This document shows, piece after piece, positions 8,146 to 15,665 of a DNA stretch of 34,307 bases. The notes under the pieces are model-generated. The model did not search any database. It saw nothing but the letters and a program-made list of their open reading frames with translations, and was not told where the DNA came from. Numbering within the stretch: the first letter of the stretch is position 1; every line of letters begins with the position of its first letter. The position numbers were made by a program, and so were the translations under genes. Source of the stretch: an uncultured Clostridia bacterium (lineage in GTDB: Bacteria > Bacillota > Clostridia > Saccharofermentanales > Fastidiosipilaceae); NCBI GenBank assembly GCA_947253135.1, contig CAMXYS010000004.1:1-34307 (forward strand), read 5' to 3'.

Positions 8146-8859
8146 TTAATCTGCCTCTTCCTCCGGCAAGTGCTCGGCAAAGCAATAACCGACTCCGCGG
8201 ATCGTTTGAATGTAATGAGGATTGCTCGGGTCGTCTTCTATCTTTTGCCTCAAATAGCGGACGTGGACATCCACTGTTCTCGTATCACCATAATAATTGG
8301 TCTGCCACACCCGGTCCAGTAACATTTCGCGAGAAAAAACCTGACCTCGGCTCTGAATCAAGGCATGGAGGAGATCAAACTCCCGCATGGTTAAATCAAT
8401 GCCGGTGCCGTCCTTGGTTACCTTCCGCCGTCTAGGGTCGACCGACAGCCGCCCTGCTGTCACAGCATCACTCTCCTGCTGCTCATTAAAACTTCTGCGC
8501 CGCAACAAGGCCCGAACTCTGGCGGCCAATTCTTTAACGCCGAAGGGTTTGGTAATATAGTCGTCGGCTCCGACTTCAAGACCTACAACCCGGTCCACCT
8601 CATCTGTCTTAGCCGTCAGCATGATAATCGGAATTGAGCGCGTGGCATCATTGCTGCGCAGGTAGCGGGTCAGTCCAATACCATCCATCTCCGGCATCAT
8701 CCAATCTAGTATGACAGCGTCCGGCATGCGGCGTTTCATGGCGTCAATCAGCTCCTGCGCCCCCGCAAAAGCCTCGCTTTCCATATCTGCATCTCGCAAG
8801 GCCAATACAGCCAACTGTCGGATACCCGGCTCGTCATCCACTACATATATCAGAGGCAT
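8146..8859 (-). CDS. phoP: PhoP/PhoB-type response regulator
   Basis: A 237-residue OmpR-family regulator. The receiver has acidic pocket VDDEP near residue 7, phospho-acceptor Asp in LDWMMPEMDG near 52, TAKTDE (Thr switch) and the conserved Lys in YITKPF. The C-terminal winged helix carries LTMREFDLLHALIQSRGQVFSREMLL-type sequence, RTVDVHVRYLRQKI recognition helix and the RGVGY hairpin. It sits between phoU and phoR in the phosphate operon. By family, it is phosphorylated by PhoR under phosphate starvation and activates pst through direct-repeat Pho boxes; such repeats are visible upstream of pstS. Confidence 0.92.
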   Translation of the reverse strand: MPLIYVVDDEPGIRQLAVLALRDADMESEAFAGAQELIDAMKRRMPDAVILDWMMPEMDGIGLTRYLRSNDATRSIPIIMLTAKTDEVDRVVGLEVGADDYITKPFGVKELAARVRALLRRRSFNEQQESDAVTAGRLSVDPRRRKVTKDGTGIDLTMREFDLLHALIQSRGQVFSREMLLDRVWQTNYYGDTRTVDVHVRYLRQKIEDDPSNPHYIQTIRGVGYCFAEHLPEEEAD

Positions 8860-8893
8860 TTAACCCCTCCCTCCTGCTTTTTATGAGCTTTGT

Positions 8894-9571
8894 TTATGCT
8901 TTGCCATCCACCAGGTTAGCGCCTAGGTTGCGGTGCTCACCGGTAGCCAGATAAATCGCCCATTCAGCGATATTAGTCGCATGGTCGGCCATCCGCTCCA
9001 GGTATTTAGCAATAAACATATAGTCGGTTGCCGCAGCTACTAAGGCCTGGTCATCTTTCAAGATTTCAGTCATTTCAATAACCACGCGGGAGAACAAGGC
9101 GTCCACTTCATCGTCTGCTTCGCGCACTTCTTTAGCCAAATCTTGATCGACCCGCAAAAAGCTGTCGATGGCCCGCGCAAACATATCTTTGGAGCGATCA
9201 AACATGCTGCTAATCGCCTGTGGCACTTGTAACTTCTTTAATTCCGGATAGGTTAAAACAATTTCACAAATGTCGGCACATTGGTCGGCGACCCGCTCAA
9301 TGTCCGTCACCATCTTCAGGGTTCCGGTAATCCCCCTCAGGTCACTGGCCAAAGGCTGTTGCAGGGCGATTAAGTTGACACATTGCTGCTCCAGCGTATT
9401 TTGTGCTGCATTGATCTTATAATCTTTTTCATGGATGTCTCTAGCTTCTTCTATGTCATAATTTTGCAAAGCCGCCTTGGTGCGACCGATGATATCCTCT
9501 ACCCGGGCGCCCAAGCTGGCAATGTCACTGTGCATCCTGTCCAGTTCTTGGTCAAATACTTTTCTGGTCAT
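8894..9571 (-). CDS. phoU: PhoU phosphate signalling protein
   Basis: The ATG at 9571 is preceded by GAGG at 8-nt spacing and gives a 225-residue protein beginning MTRKVFDQELDRMHSDI, the usual PhoU opening. Two PhoU three-helix repeats are seen, with the conserved acidic metal-binding stretches DIERVADQCADI near residue 85 and YLERMADHATNIAEW near 190. PhoU links the Pst transporter to PhoR and represses the regulon when phosphate is plentiful. It lies 159 nt downstream of pstB and just upstream of phoP. Confidence 0.93.
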   Translation of the reverse strand: MTRKVFDQELDRMHSDIASLGARVEDIIGRTKAALQNYDIEEARDIHEKDYKINAAQNTLEQQCVNLIALQQPLASDLRGITGTLKMVTDIERVADQCADICEIVLTYPELKKLQVPQAISSMFDRSKDMFARAIDSFLRVDQDLAKEVREADDEVDALFSRVVIEMTEILKDDQALVAAATDYMFIAKYLERMADHATNIAEWAIYLATGEHRNLGANLVDGKA

Positions 9572-9729
9572 CTTCTTTTCCTCTTCTTTACTGGTGAAGT
9601 AATAAGTCGGTGGGTTATTTTGCAAGCGATGCTTCCATCAAGGCAAAAACCTATTTGCAGATGCGGCAGTCGCCCCCGAAGGAAGCCGGCCAAAGCACAG
9701 CCAGCCACTGGCCGATTCGGCCGCTCGAA

Positions 9730-10587
9730 TCAGCCAAAACGGCCGCTCACATAGCGTTCAGTGCGCTCGTCCGCCGGGTTGTTGAGGATTTTGACGGTAT
9801 CGTCATACTCAATCATTTCGCCTAGCAAGAAGAAGGCGGTGCGATCAGCCACCCGGCCGGCCTGCTGCATGTTGTGCGTCACTATAATTATAGTGTAATC
9901 CTTCTTTAAATCATTCATCAGATCTTCAATTTTCAGAGTAGAAATCGGGTCCAAGGCCGACGTCGGCTCGTCCATCAGCAGTACTTCCGGCTCGATCGCC
10001 AAGGCCCTGGCCAGGCACAAGCGCTGTTGCTGCCCACCGGACAGACCCAAGGCGCTCTTTTTAAGACGGTCTTTAACCTCGTCCCACAAGGCCGCCCCCT
10101 GCAGGCTTTTTTCTACAATTTCGTCTAACTCCTGGCGATGTTTAATCCCGTGAGTCCTCGGCCCATAAGCAATATTGTCGTAAATGCTCATGGGAAAAGG
10201 GTTGGCCTTTTGGAACACCATACCGACCTTTTTCCGCAGCAAGTTAATATCGACATTAGGGTCGTAGATGTCTTGCTGGTCAACTAAGACTTTACCCTCA
10301 ATCCGGCAGCCGTCGACGAGATCATTCATCCGATTGATCGTTTTCAAACAAGTTGACTTACCACAGCCGGAAGGTCCGATCATAGCCGTCACTTCATTCC
10401 GGGGGAAGGCCATATTGACGGACTTCAGAGCCTGGAACTCACCGTAATAGAGGTCCAGGTCTTGCAGGTCAACAATAGGATCTTCAATTTGAAGCTGGTT
10501 GACCGGCGCTCTCCGGCCCGCTTCATTCTGGCCGAACAAGTCGGCCTGATTTGTCTCTGTGCGCACACTTTTATTTTCTTGGCTCAT
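9730..10587 (-). CDS. pstB: Phosphate ABC transporter ATP-binding protein PstB
   Basis: A 285-residue ABC ATPase with Walker A GPSGCGKST, Q-loop VFQKANPFPMSIYDNIAYG (typical of PstB), signature LSGGQQQRLCLARALA, Walker B VLLMDEPTSALDP and the H-loop IVTHNMQQA. The ~35-residue N-terminal tail before VDLQDLDLYYG is longer than in most PstB proteins and looks unstructured. It starts 7 nt after pstA. It powers phosphate import on the cytoplasmic face of PstA/PstC. Confidence 0.95.
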   Translation of the reverse strand: MSQENKSVRTETNQADLFGQNEAGRRAPVNQLQIEDPIVDLQDLDLYYGEFQALKSVNMAFPRNEVTAMIGPSGCGKSTCLKTINRMNDLVDGCRIEGKVLVDQQDIYDPNVDINLLRKKVGMVFQKANPFPMSIYDNIAYGPRTHGIKHRQELDEIVEKSLQGAALWDEVKDRLKKSALGLSGGQQQRLCLARALAIEPEVLLMDEPTSALDPISTLKIEDLMNDLKKDYTIIIVTHNMQQAGRVADRTAFFLLGEMIEYDDTVKILNNPADERTERYVSGRFG

Positions 10588-10593
10588 AACGCA

Positions 10594-11496
10594 TTAACCT
10601 TTCTTCAACAAGTTGGATGTCAAGCTGGCCAGTCGATTGAGAATAAACACGACAATCAGCAAAACGGCTGCTGTGGCAAAGGCCTGGTCCATATCTTTAC
10701 CGACGCTAAACAAGGAGTAGAGGTGCAGGGTCAAAGAGCGACCGGACTGCAGAACATGCGAGAAAACGCCGGTCGGCATGGAGTAGGCCATACCCAGGGT
10801 AAAGATGAGGGCAGCCGATTCACCCACCACACGCCCCATGGCCAGGATAATGGCTGTCAAAATACCGGGCATAGCAGAAGGGAGAATGATATTGAAAATA
10901 ACCCGCAAACGGCCGGCTCCCAAGGCCAAGGCCCCCTCTTGGTAGGACATAGGAACAGATAAGACCGCCTCCTCCGAAGTCCGGACAATGGTCGGCAAGA
11001 CCATCATCGTCATCGTCAGGGCACCGGACAAAATCGAGTAGCCGAAGCCCAGTGTTTCAGAGAACAAAACCGAGCCGACCAGGCCGAAAATGATCGAAGG
11101 AATACCGGCCAAAACTTCTGTCGTAAAGCGGATCATTCGCACCAGACGTCCTTGCTTGGCATATTGCGTCAGGTAGACGGCCGTCGCCAAGCCGATCGGA
11201 GTGGCAATCAAAAGTGTGATGATGACCATGTAAACCGTATTGATGATCATGGGGAGGATACCCTGCTGATCACCGCGGACGGAATACGGGTCAGTCAAAA
11301 ACTTCCAGCTGATATTCGGGAGCCCGTTTATCAGGACAAACAATAATATATAAACTAAGATTACAACCGTCAGCAGCGTGCACAGGCCAATCAGACCACT
11401 CATAACCGCTGCGCTGCGCTTGGAGCGGGACGAGGCACGGTTAACCAGATCCTCACTGAAAAACCGCTTGCGGAAACCTTTATTAGGCTTTTCCAT
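10594..11496 (-). CDS. pstA: Phosphate ABC transporter permease PstA
   Basis: A 300-residue integral membrane protein with about six helices. The EAA-type coupling loop reads SYQEGALALGAGRLRVIFNI, and LAGIPSIIFGLVGS is the conserved PstA/PstC segment. Its start overlaps the end of pstC by 14 nt and pstB follows by 7 nt, so the transporter genes are translationally coupled. It pairs with PstC to form the phosphate channel. Confidence 0.94.
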   Translation of the reverse strand: MEKPNKGFRKRFFSEDLVNRASSRSKRSAAVMSGLIGLCTLLTVVILVYILLFVLINGLPNISWKFLTDPYSVRGDQQGILPMIINTVYMVIITLLIATPIGLATAVYLTQYAKQGRLVRMIRFTTEVLAGIPSIIFGLVGSVLFSETLGFGYSILSGALTMTMMVLPTIVRTSEEAVLSVPMSYQEGALALGAGRLRVIFNIILPSAMPGILTAIILAMGRVVGESAALIFTLGMAYSMPTGVFSHVLQSGRSLTLHLYSLFSVGKDMDQAFATAAVLLIVVFILNRLASLTSNLLKKG

Positions 11497-12865
11497 CGAT
11501 CTGCACTCCTTTCTTTGACAACCACATAAAGATGATGTTGACGATCATGATGAAGACGAAGAGCACCAGGCCGATACCGAACAAAGAGTCGCGGTGCAAG
11601 CCGGACGCATAAGACATCTCCATAACAATACCGACCGTCATAGGACGAACAGAGCCTAGGAGGTTGGGCATATTAGGCGAGTTGCCGGCCACCATGATGA
11701 TCGCCATCGTCTCACCGATCGAACGGCCGACACCCAAAATAACACCGGACAAGATCGCTGACCTGGCCGCCGGCAAAACCACTGTAAAAATCGTCCTGAT
11801 TTTAGAAGCACCCATAGCCAAGGAAGCCTCGCGATACATATCCGGAACTGCCTTCAGGCCGGTCTCACAGGTGGTGATAATGGTCGGCAAGATCATAATC
11901 GCCAGCACAATGGTAGCTGTCAGCATGGTGTCTCCGGAAGGAAGATTAAAGGCTCTCTTGATAAAAGGTGAAATGATTTGCATGGCAAAGAAGCCGTAGA
12001 TAACTGAAGGTATACCGGCCAGGAGTTCAACTGCCGGACGGACAATTTTAACCAACCACTTAGGTGCCAATTCGGCCAGAAAAACAGCCGTCAAGATTCC
12101 CACAGGCACTCCGATCAAGACAGAAAGGAAGGTACAGCACAGGGAGGTCAAAATCATGGGCAGAATACCAAACTGGGGATTGGTGCTGTCTGTCGGCGCC
12201 CAGGTTGTGCCGAAGAGGAACTTCAACGGTCCGATTTCGACAATAGCCGGCATCCCGATCACAATCATGTAGAGAGTGATCACTAAGACGGAGGCAATCG
12301 CAATACAGGAAGAGATTAAGAAGAGTCGCTTGGCCAGAGACTCGCCGCCGGACAACCAGTAAATAATGATGGCTGTCGTAAATAGCAGCAGGATACTGAT
12401 GTAATAGTAAGGTGTAAAGGAAAGATAGGTACGGCTGACGCTGCGCTCTATGCCGGCTGCGGCCAGGGCGGGATTGATGACACCGCCAACAGCAATACCG
12501 GACACAACATAGGAGACCAGCCCGGCCAGGCCCAGTATTGAAGCAATATTATAAAGTCTTCTGAGGGTTATGATGACAGCGGCCGCCAGCAGGGCCAACA
12601 TCAGACCGCCGGCGACCTTTGCCGCCGTCGGATAATATACGGGCACACCGGCCACACTGATGTCGCCGGTCATCATTTTTAAAAGTGAAGGTTGGTATAA
12701 GGCATCGCCCACCGTCAACTTAAACATCGGCACAACTGCTGCTATCGCGACTAGGGCGACCGCTACCAAAAGCAAGAGTATATGACGGAAGTTCAGTTGA
12801 TGCGAGTCATCCTTTTTCATTAGGTCGATATCGCCGCTGAGGCGGCGACTCACTGCATCACCCAT
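11483..12865 (-). CDS. pstC: Phosphate ABC transporter permease PstC with extra N-terminal membrane region
   Basis: The ATG at 12865 (AAAGGA 8 nt upstream) gives 460 residues; an upstream in-frame start would add 23 residues without a ribosome site. The last ~270 residues are a normal PstC: PSVIYGFFAMQ and the EAA loop MYREASLAMGASKIRTIFTV are present. The first ~190 residues are extra: about five hydrophobic segments (HILLLLVAVALVAIAAVVPM, VAGGLMLALLAAAVIITL, ILGLAGLVSYVVSGIAVG, YYYISILLLFTTAIIIYWL and another) precede the usual first PstC helix. Typical PstC is near 300 residues. What the added region does is unknown. Confidence 0.9.
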   Translation of the reverse strand: MGDAVSRRLSGDIDLMKKDDSHQLNFRHILLLLVAVALVAIAAVVPMFKLTVGDALYQPSLLKMMTGDISVAGVPVYYPTAAKVAGGLMLALLAAAVIITLRRLYNIASILGLAGLVSYVVSGIAVGGVINPALAAAGIERSVSRTYLSFTPYYYISILLLFTTAIIIYWLSGGESLAKRLFLISSCIAIASVLVITLYMIVIGMPAIVEIGPLKFLFGTTWAPTDSTNPQFGILPMILTSLCCTFLSVLIGVPVGILTAVFLAELAPKWLVKIVRPAVELLAGIPSVIYGFFAMQIISPFIKRAFNLPSGDTMLTATIVLAIMILPTIITTCETGLKAVPDMYREASLAMGASKIRTIFTVVLPAARSAILSGVILGVGRSIGETMAIIMVAGNSPNMPNLLGSVRPMTVGIVMEMSYASGLHRDSLFGIGLVLFVFIMIVNIIFMWLSKKGVQIDGKA

Positions 12866-12895
12866 GATGAAATCCTTTCTGCTATGACAGATGAA

Positions 12896-12925
12896 TACCC
12901 GACGGAAGAATCCTACCGCCGGGTA
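12896..12925 (-). promoter_or_regulatory. Hairpin between pstS and pstC
   Basis: TACCCGGCGG pairs with CCGTCGGGTA (10 bp with one wobble, 10-nt loop) between the pstS stop and the pstC start. No T run follows, so it is not a full terminator. Such hairpins commonly stabilise the pstS part of the mRNA, so that binding protein exceeds permease; that role is inferred. Confidence 0.55.
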
Positions 12926-13007
12926 CCGTTCCATCTTTTAGTCAGCTGTTTCGGTTACAGACCACACGGCATACTTGATGAGGTGATCCTGTGTACAGGC
13001 CAAGCTG

Positions 13008-13913
13008 TTATTTAGCAGCGAAGTAGCCCATTTCTTCAATAACCTTAATGGCGTCATCGCTGGCGGCAAACTCGAAGAAGGCCTTGGCGAGTTCGCTCTC
13101 TTCACCACTGGTGATGGACAGGAAAGGACGTGCCAAGGTGTAGCTGCCGTCACCCACTGTCGCTTCGCTCGGCTCGACATCGTCAACTGCTAAGCAGTGT
13201 ACATTTTCGTCAGCAGAACCCAAGGAGATGTAGCCGATGGCATTGGCATTGCCCTGGACCGTATTCTTGACGATACCGGTCTCGTTGGCATCCTGGCTGG
13301 CCTTTACCTTGTCTTCAATGTCGAGAAGCTCTTCGAAAGCACCGCGCGTGCCGGAACCGGCTTCACGCTGGATCACTACGATTTCGCCGGCATCGCCGCC
13401 CAGGTCAGCCCAGTCGGTGATTTCACCGGTGAAAACTTTGACGAGATCTTCGGTGGAGATGGACTTAACTTTGTTCTCCTTGTTGACCACAACACCGATG
13501 CCGTCGGTAGCCAGAGTGTGGACATTCAAGGTGTCGTCTTTTTCTTCATCTTTCAGGTTGCGGCTGAGGTTACCGATCTCGGTTACACCCTTGGTAACAT
13601 TCTCGTAACCGGTAGTAGAACCGCCACCCTGGACGTCAATTTTGACACCGGGGTTGATTTTGATGAACTCTTCTGCCAAAGCTTCAAACAGGGGCTGTAC
13701 AGAGGTGGAACCGGAAACAGACAGTTCACCGGACAGGTCGCCACCCGTTGCCGGAGCGGCTGCTTTCGCTGCCGAGGCTGCAGCAGTTGTGTCAGCCGGA
13801 GCTGCTGTGGTTGCTGCTGTGGTTCCGCTATCCTTGCCACCGCAAGAGGCCAAGAGCGCCAAGCTCATCATGCCGGCAACACCAAATGCCAATAATTTTT
13901 TTGCTAACTTCAT
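13008..13913 (-). CDS. pstS: Phosphate-binding lipoprotein PstS
   Basis: The start is the ATG at 13913 with a GGAGG site. The 301-residue product has a lipoprotein signal peptide MKLAKKLLAFGVAG...LLASC (Cys24 is the lipid site), then an Ala/Thr-rich linker, then the PstS fold. Phosphate-binding motifs are visible: SGSTSVQPLFEALAEEF near residue 70, GGGSTTGYENV, and GSGTRGAFEELL. It captures phosphate outside the membrane and delivers it to PstCA. As first gene of the operon it directly follows the Pho box. Length is normal for the family. Confidence 0.95.
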   Translation of the reverse strand: MKLAKKLLAFGVAGMMSLALLASCGGKDSGTTAATTAAPADTTAAASAAKAAAPATGGDLSGELSVSGSTSVQPLFEALAEEFIKINPGVKIDVQGGGSTTGYENVTKGVTEIGNLSRNLKDEEKDDTLNVHTLATDGIGVVVNKENKVKSISTEDLVKVFTGEITDWADLGGDAGEIVVIQREAGSGTRGAFEELLDIEDKVKASQDANETGIVKNTVQGNANAIGYISLGSADENVHCLAVDDVEPSEATVGDGSYTLARPFLSITSGEESELAKAFFEFAASDDAIKVIEEMGYFAAK

Positions 13914-13987
13914 TTCTTCCTCCAAGTTGTTGTTCTCAAGTTTTGTGATATCTGTGCGTGAAAGCACGTCCAACGTAAACAGCCTCA

Positions 13988-14031
13988 ATTGTAGAGAGCT
14001 ATTGTTAAAGGAGAATTAAATCAAGTTTAAA
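13988..14031 (-). promoter_or_regulatory. PhoP (Pho) box and promoter of the pst operon
   Basis: On the minus strand TTTAAA (14026-14031), TTTAAT (14015-14020) and TTTAAC (14004-14009) recur every 11 bp, separated by 5-bp spacers; a weaker CTAAAA lies one period further upstream. This matches the TT(A/T)A(A/C)A direct-repeat PhoP box of Bacillus. A TACAAT -10 element follows at 13988-13993 with no good -35, as expected for an activator-dependent promoter. Confidence 0.7.
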
Positions 14032-14068
14032 AGCATTTTAGAATGGAAGGAGGGGCGGGGTATGCTGC

Positions 14069-14107
14069 AAAAAAAGCAAGGGGGACAATCAGAAAGATGT
14101 CCCCCTT
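14069..14107 (-). terminator. Strong intrinsic terminator
   Basis: AAGGGGGACA pairs perfectly with TGTCCCCCTT (10 bp, 10-nt loop) and on the minus strand is followed by GC and seven T (14075-14069). The plus strand has no T run. It insulates the pst promoter from minus-strand transcription coming from upstream. Confidence 0.8.
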
Positions 14108-14269
14108 AAAATAAATCGCTGTGTTAGCTGGTCCTACTGAGATTGGTCGAGGAAGACAAGCCTAATCGGATATTTGAAGGCGATAACAGATCGCCTCTGA
14201 AAATGCTTGCTGACGGTCTTGCTTTTTAAGTTTAAAGTCGTGTGCGATTAGCATGTCTTTTGACAAGCT

Positions 14270-14314
14270 CCAGAGATCTAGTGGGTACTAAAAGAGTCTC
14301 TGGAACTCTTTTTT
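14270..14314 (+). terminator. Terminator/attenuator-like competing hairpins
   Basis: On the plus strand AAAAGAGT (14290-14297) pairs with ACTCTTTT (14305-14312), running into T residues: a terminator. An alternative helix CCAGAGA (14270-14276) with TCTCTGG (14297-14303) uses overlapping bases, so the two forms exclude each other. This is attenuator-like; the gene it would control is not obvious (next plus gene at 14611). Confidence 0.5.
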
Positions 14315-14329
14315 ATCTAGTTTACGATA

Positions 14330-14358
14330 ATTTTAATCGCTAATTCAGAGACAGACAA
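14330..14358 (-). promoter_or_regulatory. Possible promoter for the small RNA
   Basis: TTGTCT (14353-14358), exact 17-nt spacer, TAAAAT (14330-14335): 4/6 and 5/6 matches to the sigma-A consensus on the minus strand. Confidence 0.45.
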
Positions 14359-14418
14359 GTCGGCGTGTCGCCTCGTAAAAAAAGTCACTGAAACTACCTA
14401 CGTCGCCCGTTAAATAAA

Positions 14419-14462
14419 AGTCACTAAACTAAAGCTCAGAAAGTGAGGTTTAGTTCAATGAC
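14419..14462. other. Long imperfect hairpin in the 13.9-14.6 kb gap
   Basis: AACTAAA pairs with TTTAGTT and inside it CTCA with TGAG; outside GTCA faces TGAC, giving a nearly continuous stem around a 5-nt loop GAAAG. No T run follows. The arm sequence AAAAGTCACT also occurs about 30 nt upstream. Purpose unknown; could be a remnant end of a small mobile element. Confidence 0.35.
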
Positions 14463-14554
14463 TAGACAGGAGACAGAGGGACGGTATACTGTTAAATATG
14501 AGCAATATTACCCACAATTTATTTCTAGAAAAGATACGGTCGTTGCAGGCTGGT

Positions 14555-14583
14555 TACACAATCATTTTTGGGGAAATTATAAT
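14555..14583 (+). promoter_or_regulatory. Promoter for the 14611 membrane protein
   Basis: TACACA (14555-14560), 17-nt spacer, perfect TATAAT (14578-14583), 27 nt before the ATG. Confidence 0.55.
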
Positions 14584-14610
14584 ACCCCTGCTTGGTGAGA
14601 GATCACGCCT

Positions 14611-14997
14611 ATGACCATGACTGCCTTTTACTTCATTAGCACCTTATATTATTGTCTGGCAGCCCTTGTTTACCAGTTATTAAAGCACAAGCACAAGCAA
14701 AAAGATCGTATACTCTTCTTAAACATCGGGATTTTAGCAGGCATGGTCCTGCTGAATCTTTATTACGTCATCACCTACTACATTAAAGAATATGCTCAGG
14801 AGAGAAAGCTCCCGGTCGACAGCTGGGACAAAATAGTCAGCCTCGCTATCTTCATCAGCACGATTGTCATCTTAATAATTTACCGTTGGACACAGAGAGT
14901 GAAAAAGCCTACTCACCTCTACTATTACCCTGTTGTTGTTTTAGGCCTTGCTATTCTCCTAACGGGTATATTTGTAGCCAATTTATTCACAACTTAA
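14611..14997 (+). CDS. Small four-helix membrane protein, unknown function
   Basis: A 128-residue protein with four hydrophobic segments at about 5-23, 34-58, 71-90 and 103-126, separated by short basic loops (KHKHKQKDR and RWTQRVKK). I do not recognise the family. A perfect TATAAT promoter lies just upstream and a terminator hairpin just downstream, so it is a monocistronic unit. The ribosome site (GGTGAG) is modest; an ATG two codons later is an alternative start. Coding potential is supported by the clean helix pattern and by the flanking signals rather than by homology. Confidence 0.6.
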   Translation: MTMTAFYFISTLYYCLAALVYQLLKHKHKQKDRILFLNIGILAGMVLLNLYYVITYYIKEYAQERKLPVDSWDKIVSLAIFISTIVILIIYRWTQRVKKPTHLYYYPVVVLGLAILLTGIFVANLFTT

Positions 14998-15058
14998 CTT
15001 CAATCGGTGTTTTTGGCTTATTGCGAAGAACCACAACTTCTAGATTTTTATTGCCTTG

Positions 15059-15096
15059 AGAAGTCCCTTGGTCATCATTTAGCCGAGGGACTTTTC
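15059..15096 (+). terminator. Intrinsic terminator after the 14611 gene
   Basis: AAGTCCCT pairs with AGGGACTT with inner TGG/CCG pairing, followed by TTTTCG on the plus strand. The convergent minus gene ending at 15105 could use the same hairpin, though its T run is poorer. Confidence 0.65.
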
Positions 15097-15104
15097 GATA
15101 AGCC

Positions 15105-15467
15105 TTACAGATTCTGATTATTCACCTTATGCTTTTGCCTAACGCCACGTATAATCAGCACCACCGCAGTGACCAACCACAAGAGAAGGGCCATTATCAA
15201 CAAGGCCAAATAGCCATTGTCTAAAAGCCTCGTCCAGTCAGAGGCATGACCGGCCCCATCCAAGAGGAGGACTTGGGTCATCCAGACCAGGCCCATGGCC
15301 CCAATCAGGAAAAAATTGGCCACTGCACCGGCAACTGCCAAGGGGGTGACCCGCCTTTCTTTTATTAGGATAAAGAGGCTTGTGATGAGGATGGCTACAA
15401 AAATTAAGCAGACGGCGTAGAAGCTTTTTTCGCCCTGAATCAGGACTTCTCTAACGAGGTTATCCAT
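15105..15467 (-). CDS. Small membrane protein, unknown function
   Basis: From an ATG at 15467 this is 120 residues with three or four hydrophobic segments (FYAVCLIFVAILITSLFILI near 16-35, VAGAVANFFLIGAMGLVWM near 43-62, YLALLIMALLLWLVTAVVLII near 85-107) and a basic tail. The frame extends further upstream to a TTG at 15602, but that part lies antisense to a recognisable DUF3791 gene and I treat it as shadow. No good ribosome site is seen at 15467. The start codon shares the palindrome CATATG with the start of the divergent DUF3791 gene. The gene may have lost its original 5' end when the cassette inserted. Confidence 0.5.
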   Translation of the reverse strand: MDNLVREVLIQGEKSFYAVCLIFVAILITSLFILIKERRVTPLAVAGAVANFFLIGAMGLVWMTQVLLLDGAGHASDWTRLLDNGYLALLIMALLLWLVTAVVLIIRGVRQKHKVNNQNL

Positions 15468-15665
15468 ATGGCTGTCTTTTGCCTTGAAAATGTAGCCCGT
15501 GAACTGGGTGTAGGTGCCGAACAAGTTTACAAGGCTTTTACGGATAAAAGCGACATCCTGTATGGATACATCGTACCTGGATATGATGTCCTCCACACGC
15601 AAGGGCGGACATACATTGTCAATGACCTGCTGGATGTAATGAAGGAAAAGGGTGTGTCCGTATGA
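15468..15665 (+). CDS. DUF3791 protein (first of two)
   Basis: A 65-residue protein; MAVFCLENVARELGVGA and YDVLHTQGRTYIVNDLLDVM are characteristic of DUF3791. GAGG at 15456-15459 gives an 8-nt spacing to the ATG. Its stop codon overlaps the ATG of the next (broken) gene as ATGA, indicating translational coupling. DUF3791 genes commonly flank DUF3990 genes in Clostridia; an antitoxin-like or partner role is inference. Confidence 0.75.
   Translation: MAVFCLENVARELGVGAEQVYKAFTDKSDILYGYIVPGYDVLHTQGRTYIVNDLLDVMKEKGVSV

Larger units (their letters stand above)
14069..14323 (-). ncRNA. Candidate small structured RNA upstream of the pst operon
   Basis: A minus-strand unit of about 255 nt is framed by a promoter at 14330-14358 and a strong terminator at 14069-14107. 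Internally CTAATCG (14162-14168) pairs with CGATTAG (14245-14251), flanked by AGAC/GTCT, and encloses a hairpin AGGCGAT/ATCGCCT (14178-14196). It also contains a ~30-codon reading frame starting MLIAHDFKLKKQ (about 14256 down to 14164) without a clear ribosome site. The helices are symmetrical, so a plus-strand RNA ending at the hairpin at 14290-14314 is equally possible on structure alone. Confidence 0.45.

Noticed and set aside
8051..8185. N-terminal extension of PhoR reaching into phoP
   Set aside because: Arg/Pro-rich sequence overlapping the phoP 3' end; the TTG at 8050 has a proper ribosome site and directly precedes the membrane helix.
13197..13895. A 232-codon plus-strand frame opposite pstS
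   Set aside because: It is antisense to a clear, full-length pstS and has the usual composition of a shadow frame.
14270..14314. T-box leader
   Set aside because: The GGGTAC stretch superficially recalls a T-box antiterminator, but TGGNACCGCG is missing and no aminoacyl-tRNA synthetase or amino-acid gene follows.
15468..15602. N-terminal extension of the minus-strand membrane protein
   Set aside because: This stretch is the antisense of a recognisable DUF3791 gene, and its only start is a TTG without a ribosome site.
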